A DNA stretch of 64,000 nucleotides from Haematobia irritans (lineage: Eukaryota > Arthropoda > Insecta > Diptera > Muscidae): positions 68,208,891-68,272,890 of the forward strand of contig NC_134398.1 in NCBI RefSeq assembly GCF_050003625.1. The letters are read 5' to 3'. The notes beneath the pieces were generated by a model, which saw nothing but the letters and a program-made list of their open reading frames with translations, did no database searches and was not told where the DNA came from. Below are positions 55,187 through 64,000 of this stretch, piece after piece (positions within the stretch are counted from its first letter, which is position 1; each line of letters starts with the position of its first letter). The position numbers were made by a program, and so were the translations under genes.

Positions 55187-55777
55187 CTCCGTTTGCTGTT
55201 GGTCCGAGCCGGGATAGAGGAGAACCCCGGACCATGGTATTGTTCAGTCTGCCGAAACCTGATCCACCACCGTTCGGATTCGGTCAGGTGTAACCGGTGC
55301 TTGGAGTGAGTGCACTTCCGGAACTGCTCCGGCTTAACATCGCTGCGGGAGTATAGTCATACTGACTACGTGGCAGGATGCTGTGCTAGCGATAGCAGCA
55401 GCGGGTCGTCTGACTATGCGACTCCCCCGACATCTCCCGTACAACAATATACTCCGCCGCAGCATCTCACACCCAATATTGTTGTTCCAGTTCCGGATAG
55501 TGCATCGTTTTTGCAATTTAATTGCAATGGGCTCCGGGGTAAGATTAGCGAGATCGTGGACTTTATGAATCGGAAAAGGATAAGGGTCGCGGCGATCCAG
55601 GAAACAAAGCTGAATTCCACCTGCAGCCTACGCCATTGTGATGGATACAATGTGCTTCGAAAGGATCGCACGAGAAGTGGACGTGGTGGCCTGGCTTTGA
55701 TATTACACCGTTCCGTGCAGTATAGACCTATCCCGCATGTGCCAGGCACTAGTGGAATGTATGGGGGTAGCAGTTAA
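55187..55777 (+). pseudogene. LINE ORF N-terminal part: 2A-like motif, PHD-like finger, endonuclease start
   Basis: In one frame: 'SLLRLLLVRAGIEENPGP', a Leu-rich stretch ending in a 2A-like NPGP; then 'WYCSVCRNLIHHRSDSVRC' and 'CNRCLE', a PHD-type zinc finger. A TGA at 55,307-55,309 replaces the usual Trp after CLE, and the finger continues 'VHFRNCSGL'. A Ser/Pro/Thr-rich linker follows, then the endonuclease begins: 'FLQFNCNGLRGKISEI' and 'IQETKLNS' (catalytic E), 'GGLALILHRS'. The frame is lost near 55,745 by a small indel and picked up by the next one. Confidence 0.8.
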
Positions 55778-58526
55778 GTCTGGGGCTGCCGAGATAGAGC
55801 TATACAATGTGTATATACCGCCGGTTGGTAGCTGTGCTCCAGGTTATAGCCCAAACATTGAGTGGTTGTTGTGCGGGCATAACCGATTGGTTCTAGGAGA
55901 CTTTAATGCCCACCATGAACTTTGGCATTCTCTCCTAGGTAATGACCAGAGAGGCATAGCTTTGGCAGAGCAGATAGAAGACTCCACATTTTGCACGGTG
56001 AACGAAGAGGCCCCCACGAGGATTATGGGTGACTGCAGCAGTTCGCCAGATTTATCTTTAGCGTCGCCTGGTCTGATAAATGACGTCTCCTGGCAACCCG
56101 TCATTTCATTGGGATCGGACCACCTTCCCATAATTCTCACCATCAACCGACCCTCCGATTTCATAACCTCTGAACGACGGACGTTTATTAATCAAAAGAA
56201 AGCCAACTGGGAAGGCTTCAGAGATTACACCGATCGCCGCTTCAGTGAGCTCCCGTCCCCCTCTCATGTTTATGTTGCCCAGAGGGCGTTCCGGGACATC
56301 ATCAACGCAGCAGCCGCTCGCTTCAAACCCGCTGGTCGAATTGCCCAAGTGAGGCCCAACTTCCCAGCCGAAGCGGCGGGACTCGCAGACGAGCGTGATG
56401 AACGCCGTCGTGCTAATCCTGCTGCTCCTAGAATCAGAGAACTAAATCTAGAGATTAGTAAGATAGTCGACGAGCACAAGCGGAACACTTGGTTAGAGCA
56501 CGTGAAGCAATGTAACTTAGGCACAGGGACTGGTAGATTGTGGTCAACAGTTAGAGCCCTCTCGAACCCCGCTACAAGGGATGATGGGATTTCAGTCACC
56601 TTTGGCGACGTGACTGTGACTGATCCGAAGAGATGCGCCAAATACTTCAACCGACAGGTTGTCGAGCATCCCGAGAGTGATAGAGCGAAAAGGAGAGCCA
56701 CACGTCGTATACGTGGTCTCCGAGCCGACGACACACCACAATTTACTGTAGCCGAAGTTACCAGTGTCATCAACAGCGCGAAACCATCCAAGGCGGTGGG
56801 CCCCGACGGAATTTCAATGCTAATGTTGAAGCATCTGGGAATACTGGGAGTTGAGTACCTGACCAGACTCCTCAATTTGTCCTTAGAATCACTCATTATA
56901 CCCGATGTCTGGAAGATGGGAAGGGTGATTCCACTACTGAAACCAGGCAAAGATTCGAGTAAAGGTGAATCGTACAGACCGATATCCCTTCTCTCGCCAG
57001 TAGCCAAGACACTTGAGGCACTACTCCTCCCTAGCCTTGTGGAGAATTTTCCAGCTGCCCACCATCAACATGGATTCCGTAAGGTACACAGTACGACGAC
57101 AGCCTTACATGCCATTTCGACACATATCAATAAGGGACTTAATCAGTCCAGGCCGTGTCATAGGACGGTCCTCGTGGCGCTTGACCTATCGAAAGCATTC
57201 GATACGGTCAACCATGCCAAATTATTTGAGGACATCGAGAATACGTCCCTACCGGCAGGAGTGAAACGTTGGGTGCTGAATTATATGTGTGGACGCCAGT
57301 CGTACGTGGAATTCTGGGAAAAAAAGTCAAAACCCCGTAGAGTTAAACAGGGAGTTCCCCAGGGTGGGGTGATATCTCAGGCACTGTTTAACCTCTACCT
57401 GTCCTCGATTCCACGCCCACCTTACGGCGTCGAGATTGTATCATATGCGGATGACTGTACAATCTTGGCATCTGGGTCCAATGTTGATGACATCTGCGAT
57501 CGTTTAAATGTCTACTTAGCTAATCTTACCAGTTATTTCACTGCGAGAAACTTGAGGATATCCCCCACCAAATCCTCAGCCACACTATTCACTACATGGA
57601 CGGCAGAAGTGCGCAGGCAGTTGAATATTAGTGTCGATGGCGAAATAATTCCGACCACAAATTACCCCAAGATTCTTGGGGTCACATTCGACAGCCTTTT
57701 CAGGTCGTCTGCCCATGCCACTGCAATTTGTAATAGGCTCCGTGGTAGAAACAAGGTCCTCAAGTCACTTGCCGGCAGTACTTGGGGTGCGGACAAAGAA
57801 ACATTGTTAGCTACCTATAAGGCAATTGGCCGGTCAGTGGTAAACTATGCAGCGCCAGTGTGGACACCGCAGACTAGTGATACGCAGTGGAATAAAATAC
57901 AAACGTGTCCGAACGCTGCCCTTAGAACTGCGACTGGGTGTCTCCGCAGCACACCCCTGGATCACCTTTATGTGGAGACAAAGATCATCCCTGTGCGAAG
58001 ACACAACTACATGTTGTCAAAGCAGTATCTCCTGGGTTGTTATCGCAGTAATCATCCAAACCACCATCTCATGGATGCACAACCACCACCCAGGAACGTA
58101 AGGGTTGATATACATAATCTAGAGCGCGAGATCCAGCGCTACAAAAGAGAACCTCTAGATCAAGCAGCGTACCAGGCAGGTTTGAACAGGATTCATGAGG
58201 ATACTGTAGCTGAAGCGGTGAGAAGCTACAAGGTTAATCCTGTTCTCGGAGTCCGTCCACCGCCCATAGCACCGGAGGAAAGAGACCTCCCACGGCAGAC
58301 TAGGGTAGTTTTAGCCCAGTTAAGATCAGGCAAGTGCAGCCGCCTCAATTCCTATTTATCAGTGATTGATAGCAGCGTAGCTGACGTATGTCCAATTTGC
58401 AACCAAGGGCCACACGACACGCGTCATCTTTTCTCTTGCCCAGCTAAACCAACCCGACTTACCGCCAGGTCACTCTGGACGCACCCCACCTTAGTCGCAG
58501 AGTTCCTCGATCTGGCCACAAGCTGA
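55737..58526 (+). CDS. LINE endonuclease-reverse transcriptase, long open frame
   Basis: 929 codons, but the ATG at 55,737 is only a frame start created by the upstream shift; true homology begins near 'GVAVKSGAAEIELYNVYIPP'. Endonuclease: 'LVLGDFNAHHELWHS', 'SSSPDLSLAS' and 'SLGSDHLPIILTI' (catalytic SDH). RT: 'KAVGPDGISMLMLKHL', 'HQHGFRKVHSTTTALH', 'ALDLSKAFDTVNHAKLFEDI' (Asp), 'KQGVPQGGVISQALFNLYL' and 'VSYADDCTILAS' (YADD near residue 570). C-terminus 'VCPICNQGPHDTRHLFSCP', a CCHC-like motif, and 'LWTHPTLVAEFLDL'. No RNase H. Apart from the two upstream lesions it is intact, so the copy is young. Confidence 0.9.
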   Translation: MCQALVECMGVAVKSGAAEIELYNVYIPPVGSCAPGYSPNIEWLLCGHNRLVLGDFNAHHELWHSLLGNDQRGIALAEQIEDSTFCTVNEEAPTRIMGDCSSSPDLSLASPGLINDVSWQPVISLGSDHLPIILTINRPSDFITSERRTFINQKKANWEGFRDYTDRRFSELPSPSHVYVAQRAFRDIINAAAARFKPAGRIAQVRPNFPAEAAGLADERDERRRANPAAPRIRELNLEISKIVDEHKRNTWLEHVKQCNLGTGTGRLWSTVRALSNPATRDDGISVTFGDVTVTDPKRCAKYFNRQVVEHPESDRAKRRATRRIRGLRADDTPQFTVAEVTSVINSAKPSKAVGPDGISMLMLKHLGILGVEYLTRLLNLSLESLIIPDVWKMGRVIPLLKPGKDSSKGESYRPISLLSPVAKTLEALLLPSLVENFPAAHHQHGFRKVHSTTTALHAISTHINKGLNQSRPCHRTVLVALDLSKAFDTVNHAKLFEDIENTSLPAGVKRWVLNYMCGRQSYVEFWEKKSKPRRVKQGVPQGGVISQALFNLYLSSIPRPPYGVEIVSYADDCTILASGSNVDDICDRLNVYLANLTSYFTARNLRISPTKSSATLFTTWTAEVRRQLNISVDGEIIPTTNYPKILGVTFDSLFRSSAHATAICNRLRGRNKVLKSLAGSTWGADKETLLATYKAIGRSVVNYAAPVWTPQTSDTQWNKIQTCPNAALRTATGCLRSTPLDHLYVETKIIPVRRHNYMLSKQYLLGCYRSNHPNHHLMDAQPPPRNVRVDIHNLEREIQRYKREPLDQAAYQAGLNRIHEDTVAEAVRSYKVNPVLGVRPPPIAPEERDLPRQTRVVLAQLRSGKCSRLNSYLSVIDSSVADVCPICNQGPHDTRHLFSCPAKPTRLTARSLWTHPTLVAEFLDLATS

Positions 58527-58586
58527 AGTACCAAAGCGTATAACATAAAAATGGATGAAATCACAATAAACTGTTACAACAACAAC

Positions 58587-58601
58587 ATAAGCTTATTGGT
58601 C
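58587..58601. other. Target-site duplication, right copy
   Basis: An exact copy of 55,040-55,054, directly after the ACA tail. Confidence 0.93.
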
Positions 58602-59450
58602 GGAAATCCTTCGCCCTCGAGTTAGAGGCTTTTCCCGCTTTAGGTATGAAAACGACTTTTGTTTCCCTCCACTTTCCTGGAATATATGCTAAGTTGATAC
58701 ATCCTATATATATAGCCGACAACCAGGGGATAATTGTCAGCCACCGCTTGTAACTCCGCCGGAGTAATTCCATCAGGTCCGGGGGATTTGAATGGTCCAA
58801 AGCTATTTAACGCCCATTTTATTCTAGATTCCGATACAATTTCCTCGATAGGAAACGACCGCTGAGCCACTGTGGCACCGGCAGTACATGGTTCACGGGA
58901 AAAATGGTACACGGGAAAATGTGTGTCCAATAGTACCTCCAGTGTCTCCTCACTTGTCCAATTGCCCTCCGATGTTTTAATGAAACCTGGAGCGGAGTTA
59001 GTGGATGCTAGTACCTTCCTTAGTCTGGAAGCCTCGGACGTATTCTCAGCGCTCCTGCAGTAATCATTCCAAGAGTTATGCTGATCCTTTCTCAGTTCTC
59101 GCTTGTATCGTTTCAGATTCTTTTTGTAAGCGTTCCAATCCACAGAAGCTTTGGTGGACTTTGCTTTGTTAAAGAGCTTCCTGCGCGATTTCCTCAATTA
59201 CCTAACTCTGTAGACCACCATGGTGGTCGATTTTTCCCACTTGACTTCCCTCTAGGGCATGCAGCTTTCAGTGAAATGTTGAAGGCCTTAGTAATCCTCT
59301 CCACTGCGTGTTCGATAACTTGCACAGTGCTCATATTTGTATCTGGTATTTCCGGTATCATCATACTGAACGATTCCCTATACCTATTCCAATCAGCTTT
59401 CCTAACATTTGGCGGAAATATGGTCTTGGTGGTGTGAATATCAAATTTGA
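58602..59450 (-). pseudogene. LOA-like ORF2: linker and RT entry
   Basis: 'NVRKADWNRYRESFSMMIPE' and 'RPPWWSTEL', a shift, then 'RLRKSRRKLFNKAKS', 'FKSPGPDGITPAELQAVADN' (RT block 1) and 'YIPGKWRETKVVFIPKAGK' with 'DFRPISL'. The frame ends at the jockey-like insertion. Confidence 0.8.
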
Positions 59451-59476
59451 AACTGATGTAGCGATGATCTGAGAAG

Positions 59477-60105
59477 CTATGTTAAAACCTGCCAATCAGA
59501 TATCATTTCATTCAGTTCTTGCGAGGCCAAGGTGACGTCCAAAACCTCTTGCCTGTTTTTAGTGACAAAGGTTGGGGCATCACCCTTATTGCAAACTACC
59601 AAATTAGTACGCAAAATAAACTCTAGGAGTGACTCTCCTCTTGTATTAATGTCACCACTTCCCCATATACTATGATGTGCATTTGTATCGCATCCCATAA
59701 TGAGTTTGTCTTTGTTCTCAATGACTCCTCAACTAAGGTTTTAACAGCACATGGAGACATCTCCCTATCATGTCCCATGTAGACCGCAGATACCCAATAT
59801 TTGCATTTGGCTATTTCTAAACTGGCAACGACAGTGTCTGTATTGCACATTGAAGGAAGCAGAAAAAAATTGAGCTCGTTTTTAGCAATTATACAGGTTC
59901 AATTTAAATCATTACCAGTATACTGCAATAGTTTGAACCCCGGAGTACTTAATTCACATATTTTGTTTATATAAAGATATGGTTCTTGAATAAGAACTAT
60001 ATCTATGTCCCCTTTCATCAGGAAAACTTTTAAGGCAGCACATGCAGCCTTACAATGGTGAAGATATATCTGGAGGATCCGTAGGACCATCGAGATTTTC
60101 AACAA
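59477..60105 (-). pseudogene. LOA-like ORF2: endonuclease
   Basis: It starts 'MLKISMVLRILQIYLHHCK', with 'DIDIVLIQEPYLYINKICEL' (catalytic E in QEP), then a second frame 'CKYWVSAVYMGHDREMS' and a third with 'GCDTNAHHSIWGSGDINTRG' (catalytic D/N of the DANAHH box) and 'VLDVTLASQEL'. Shifts separate them. Confidence 0.8.
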
Positions 60106-61300
60106 CCGTCACATCAGCCGTTTCAATCGAGTCATCAAGAATGTCCTCTTCAGAGATTTCGGTGACTCTCGCAATAAACATAGGTTCAACTTTGGTGAGT
60201 TTTGAGGCAGTAGAAACCTTCTCTCGCATACGGTGTCTATCCATGTCTGCATCTTTGGTTTCTCCCTCAACTTTGCAAGAGGACAGATGTTTGTCCATTA
60301 CTGAATCCTTTAGCTGATCACTTTTATACACCTTCATTTTGGATATAATGAAAGCCATAACATACACGGCCCTGAGACTTTGCTAGATGTGGCAAAGACT
60401 GAGTGTTCAATATAAACACTGCATGCCGTCTTGGTCCATCCACTTCATCTAAACGGCCAATCTTCCAACCAGCTGTTGGAAGATCTGGATTGCATTGTTT
60501 CAATTTATTTAAAATAGATTCATGGTCAGGAGGGTTTGCAGGTATCCACGCATGTGCTCTAGGTCTAGCCGGTATGTCCTCCTTCTCGACTAACTCTAGA
60601 GCGGCTCCTTCCCAAACTTCACCAATTAGAATCAGAGCAGCTTTAAAACATTCTATAGATCTCTGGTCTTCAAATGCGACTAGCTTAAATTGTCCTTGAT
60701 ACTAACCAGCCTCTTGGTGTCGAGGATCTGGGCCGGGAAACTTTTCGAGCACCTGTGAGTAGACGCCAGACAAAGCATTCTCAACTTCCCCCCATTTTTG
60801 CTTTGGAACCATACCGTCCAATGCTCCTTTATTAATGATAGCCATCACAAGGGTGTCTTTAGCAACTGAGGCAAACGACCGTTGATCCCTTTTGGAGGAT
60901 GGCATCTCATCCGGTGATCGTTCCCTTTTTGCAGCCTCAAGAATTCCTTGAGCCCATTTTAAGGAATCGCTTTGTTTAGCCGACAACGTGCTTGGGTCGA
61001 CTGATCCTAATTTCTTTAGGATAAACAAAGCATTTCTGCGTTCCTTGAATCTCTTTCGTGAGGGATTACCTCCTTTTGATGCCGTTACCTTGGAAAAGGT
61101 TCGACTTGTCAAAGTGTCGCCACCTGTCGACCCGTCTACAGGTCGACTAATTGGGCCTAACTCTTGGTCATTGCCCAAAGGTATAACTCCAGTCGATACC
61201 CGTCGACTGGGCCCTGAAGTTACCCAGTGGATGTCTTTGAATTTCGCTGCATGGTGGCTTAATATCCCACCACACTTGAAAATCGTAGTATGCACTTATT
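60106..61300 (-). pseudogene. LOA-like ORF1 (gag-like, DUF4780-type region)
   Basis: The frame 60,702-61,295 gives a basic Ser/Arg-rich N-terminal part ('KGGNPSRKRFKERRNALFIL', 'AKRERSPDEMPSSKRDQRSF') and 'SFASVAKDTLVMAIINKG'. Across a stop it continues 'QFKLVAFEDQRSIECFKAAL', 'RPRAHAWIPANPPDHESIL' and 'PTAGWKIGRLDEVDGPRRHA', the RNA-binding-like region called DUF4780 in fly LINE ORF1 proteins (recalled). A last frame (60,050-60,367) is acidic and lies next to ORF2. Confidence 0.7.
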
Positions 61301-61370
61301 ACGATGAGTTTATCCGCTATTAAAAAACACGTCCGTTCCGTTCGACGGTTGAATGAAATATCCGTCATAT

Positions 61371-61639
61371 GCTACATAAATTAATTGAAAATCGGAAGAA
61401 ACAATTCCAACCCAACCACCGACCCTGGAACTATCACTAAAACAGAGAAAGATGTTATCACCAACTAACTAAATAGAAAATAAAAATTTCAAAGGCCGAA
61501 TTAAAACAAAGCAATTAAAGGCAATAGATGATATATGATCTTCACAATCAACTTGGAGAAAAATAATCTTTAAACTCGAGAGCAAACAAGCACAAGAAAT
61601 TTAAAAACAAATTTAGTTTATAGAATCCGAATCTAACAC
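61371..61639. other. AT-rich stretch between LINE and gypsy remnant
   Basis: Probably the untranslated leader of the following gypsy fragment. No LTR is recognised. Confidence 0.4.
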
Positions 61640-62083
61640 GATGGTAGATACACATGCAGCGGTTTCTTTAGATGGCTTAATTAAATTGCCACAATTCTGG
61701 GTTTCTTGTCCCGACACTTGGTTCTTGCAAGTCGAGATGATTTTTCTTTAAGCGGCGTGTCAGATGAATTAACAAAATATAATTTTGTCGTCACTTCGCT
61801 CCCCGAAGACGTCCTTCTTAAAATCAGAGACATTATCCACAAACCGCCGCAAAGCAATCAATATAACCATATGAAAGAAGACATACTAAAACGTTTTTTA
61901 TTAAGCGAAGACTTAAGATTAGAAAATTTAATAAATAGTTCCGATATAGGAGACCGTAAACCATCTGAGTTCTTTCGTGCTCTTAGCGCTCTTGTGTAAG
62001 TGATTCCATAATCGTCAACGAAATGCTAGAAAAATTATGGACATGAAAACTGTCACCAACCATCCCAATCCACCTCACATGCA
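61640..62083 (+). pseudogene. Ty3/gypsy gag, N-terminal part
   Basis: It starts 'MVDTHAAVSLDGLIKLPQFW' and 'CPDTWFLQVEM', shifts, then 'SLSGVSDELTKYNFVVTSLP', 'QYNHMKEDILKRFLLSED' and 'IGDRKPSEFFRALSAL', the typical gag of gypsy-like elements with the xxFWxxxPxxWFxQxE motif. It is interrupted after 'acctcacatgca' by a truncated LINE. Confidence 0.75.
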
Positions 62084-63094
62084 ACACGTACGTACGTTTA
62101 CTACATGGACGGCAGAAGTGCGCAGGCAGTTGAATATCAGAGTCGATGGAGTAATAATTCCGACCACAAATTACCCCAAGATTCTTGGGGTCACATTCGA
62201 CAGCCTTTTTAGGTCATCTGCCCATGCCACTGCAATTTGTAATAAGCTCCGTGGTAGAAACAAGGTCCTCAAGTCACTAGCCGGCAGTACTTGGGGTGCG
62301 GACAAAGAAACCTTGCTAACTACTTATAAGGCAATTGGCCGGTCAGTGGTAAACTATGCAGCGCCAGTGTGGACACCGCAGACCAGTGATACGCAGTGGA
62401 ATAACATACAAACCTGCCAGCACGCTGCTCTTAGAACTGCGACTGGGTGTCTCCGCAGCACACCCCTGGATCACCTTTATGTGGAGACAAAGATCATCCC
62501 TGTGCGAAGACACAACTACATGTTGTCAAAGCAGTATCTCCTGGGTTGTTATCGCAGTAATCATCCAAACCACCATCTTATGGATACACAACCACCACCC
62601 AGGAACGTAAGGGTTGATATACATAATCTAGAGCGCGAGATCCAGCGCTATAAAAGAGAGCCTCTAGATCAAGCAGCGTACCAGGCAGGTTTGAACAGGA
62701 TTCATGAGGATACTGTAGCTGAAGCGGTGAGAAGCTACAAGGTTAATCCTGTTCTTGGAGTCCGACCACCGCCCATAGCACCGGAGGAAAGAGACCTCCC
62801 ACGGCAGACTAGGGTAGTTTTGGCCCAATTAAGATCAGGCAAGTGCAGCCGCCTCAATTCCTACTTATCGGTGATTGATAGCAGCGTAGCTGACGTTTGT
62901 CCAATTTGCAACCAAGGGCCACACGACACGCGTCATCTTTTCTCTTGCCCAGCCAAACCAACCCGACTTACCACCAGATCACTCTGGACACACCCCATCT
63001 TAGTCGCAGAGTTCCTTGATCTGCCAACAAGCTGATGTACCAAGCGTATAACATGAAATGGATGAGATCACAATAAACTGTTACAACAACAACA
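62084..63094 (+). mobile_element. 5'-truncated copy of the jockey-like LINE
   Basis: The 12-bp target duplication 'acctcacatgca' lies at 62,072-62,083 and 63,095-63,106. After a 13-base filler 'acacgtacgtacg', homology to the full copy starts at 57,588 and runs to the same ACA tail. A 332-residue frame (62,037-63,035) fuses a few upstream gag-region codons to the RT C-terminus ('TWTAEVRRQLNIRVDG' onward). The RT active site is not included, so it is an enzymatically dead fragment. Confidence 0.92.
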
Positions 63095-63106
63095 ACCTCA
63101 CATGCA

Positions 63107-63612
63107 TCCAACCTCAGTAATATTGATGAAAAACAACGACTAAACAACCCATTCATTCCATTTCAAGCAGCCCATATCCATTATCGGAACAGTTAACTTC
63201 TAATTTTGTGGAGATTACTGCAAATTTGGCTGATCGACTGGTAAAGTATCTCTTGAAGTAGAAGAGATACGAAAGAAATCGATCAATGAGGACAGATCCA
63301 GCAACGGCAACAATCTACCACCTCATCGCAACATACCAAATGGTGTTGCTGGTATCATCTTAAATTCGGAAATAAGGCTTCAAAGTGCGTTGAACATTTT
63401 TTCAAAAAACATAACGATCGAAATTTAAACAAAACAATCCCATTATTGCGAAAACTAATAAAGGGATTTCTGAGATTAAATCAAGTCGTCTCTTCGTGAA
63501 CGAATTCTATTAACAACGTAGATACCGGTGTTGTAGTATCGGTCATTCCAGTTTCAACATTCGGAGATGTAGGCAAACCTACAGGAACTGCTCCGCCAAC
63601 GGAAAAACAATA
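63107..63612 (+). pseudogene. Gypsy gag C-terminus and protease
   Basis: After the LINE the gag resumes: 'CWYHLKFGNKASKCVE', the zinc-like motif of this gypsy group, near 63,343-63,390 (after a shift), then 'SSRLFVNEF' and protease 'NVDTGVVVSVIPVSTFGD' (DTG near 63,520). Frames are broken. No RT follows within the window before homology fades at about 63,612. Confidence 0.65.
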
Positions 63613-64000
63613 GGAACGTTTGGAACTAAGTTTCTAGAAATTAATCTTGGCCTTATACGGTGTTCTCACCAAGCATGTTTTGGGATTTGAAATGTTTTCC
63701 CTTTATAAGCACTTCAAAACGAGTCGTTTTCGCCATACTAAAAAACAAGTTCAAAACACAAGTTTCCTCCAAAACACGTCAATTTTAGATTATGAACCCA
63801 GCTAATTTGGAATATGCCCGGATAACATACCCTATTCGAAATATATGTCAAAATATTGAAATAAGTTTCATGGAAAAAAAAAAAGAATAAACAAAGGCTT
63901 TTAAGAACATGGACATGTGAAAATAACATTATTTGGACATTGGTTGCATATATGTGAATTTCGAGTAAATGTGAATTTCTAGTTTCCATGGTAACTGTCA
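63613..64000. other. AT-rich end of window, nothing seen
   Basis: No element or gene is recognised. The minus-strand frame at 63,738-63,989 has no family resemblance. Confidence 0.4.

Larger units (their letters stand above)
55055..58586 (+). mobile_element. Jockey-like LINE, near full length, 3,532 bp
   Basis: Bounded by exact 15-bp duplications and ending in 'caataaactgttacaacaac', an ACA microsatellite tail after an aataaa signal. It codes for a 2A-like motif, a PHD-like finger, an endonuclease, an RT and a C-terminal zinc-like motif. One stop and one shift lie in the first 730 bases. A second, 5'-truncated copy is at 62,084-63,094 with about 97 percent agreement by eye. The family name is tentative, because jockey elements usually end in poly-A. 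Confidence 0.9.
53830..61370 (-). mobile_element. LOA-like LINE, split by a jockey-like LINE
   Basis: Minus-strand order from 61.3 kb down: ORF1 (60.1-61.3), endonuclease (59.5-60.1), linker and RT entry (58.6-59.45), [jockey-like insertion 55,055-58,586], RT core (54.25-55.04), a sharply deleted RNase H, and the C-terminus (53.83-53.98). 'LQIYLHHCKAACAALK', 'NGLGVNPAKTELVMYY' and 'CAKYLGVILDRKLNFKLN' fit the LOA clade of fly LINEs. The 3' UTR is missing. Confidence 0.8.

Noticed and set aside
55737..58526. Taking the ATG at 55,737 as the true start of a 929-residue protein
   Set aside because: Endonuclease homology continues upstream in another frame, so this start is an artefact of a small indel near 55,745.
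1..64000. CRISPR-like arrays and bacterial operon structure
   Set aside because: Direct repeats here have repeated, not unique, spacers and lie in fly minisatellites; coding parts have introns and eukaryotic transposon families.

Overview
The window is dipteran nuclear DNA, most likely from a muscid fly of the horn fly/stable fly group, with Haematobia irritans the best guess. Two damaged mariner copies read almost residue for residue like Himar1, the mariner first described from Haematobia irritans. The dispersed repeats ending in 'gtggtgggtata' and carrying GTCY microsatellites are of the mini-me/DINE-like kind abundant in flies. AT content is high, introns follow GT-AG, and nothing looks bacterial, organellar or viral apart from retroelements. 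The species call is inference from recognised repeats, not from a search.

Only one host gene is clear: the 3' half of a P4-ATPase (class V/ATP10-like phospholipid flippase) on the minus strand at 19,888-23,482, in eight exons with consistent splice phases. Its upstream exons (with the phosphorylation site) and its last exon are not visible, so it is cut off, broken, or has very long transposon-filled introns. Everything else is a transposon graveyard with deep nesting.

Layout. 0-2.5 kb: AT-rich tandem repeats and dispersed repeat fragments. 2.6-6.4 kb: BEL/Pao retrotransposon pieces in scrambled order with a MITE inside. 6.5-8.9 kb: a Tc1-like element (minus) split by a 920-bp TIR element carrying two tRNA-like sequences. 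9.2-14.8 kb: a Ty1/copia element interrupted by a MITE and by two nested dispersed repeats with a 153-bp tandem array. 16.9-18.0 kb: Himar1-like copy 1. 19.9-23.5 kb: flippase exons. 23.8-26.4 kb: a non-LTR element (minus) with an internal duplication joined by a fragment of the flippase exon. 26,437-39,634: three head-to-tail copies of a 4.4-kb unit, nearly identical. 39.6-43.8 kb: a non-LTR reverse transcriptase split by an apparently intact ITmD37E (DD37E) transposon. 44-46.3 kb: the other half of a MITE and of a Tc1-like element, the latter also hit by Himar1-like copy 2. 46.6-50.4 kb: small TIR elements, a tRNA-derived SINE, the 3' end of a LOA-like LINE, and a 0.7-kb tandem duplication. 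50.7-53.6 kb: a degenerate Mag-like gypsy. 53.8-61.4 kb: a LOA-like LINE (minus) split by a nearly complete jockey-like LINE with a 15-bp target-site duplication. 61.6-63.6 kb: gypsy gag/protease pieces split by a 5'-truncated copy of the same jockey-like LINE.

The elements do not form a pathway. Their interest lies in how they are stacked and broken: a SINE and a LINE sharing a 3' tail, a 2A-like motif ahead of a PHD-like finger, and several breakpoints carrying inverted or copied filler DNA of the kind expected from templated end joining. No coding function beyond those named is supported.
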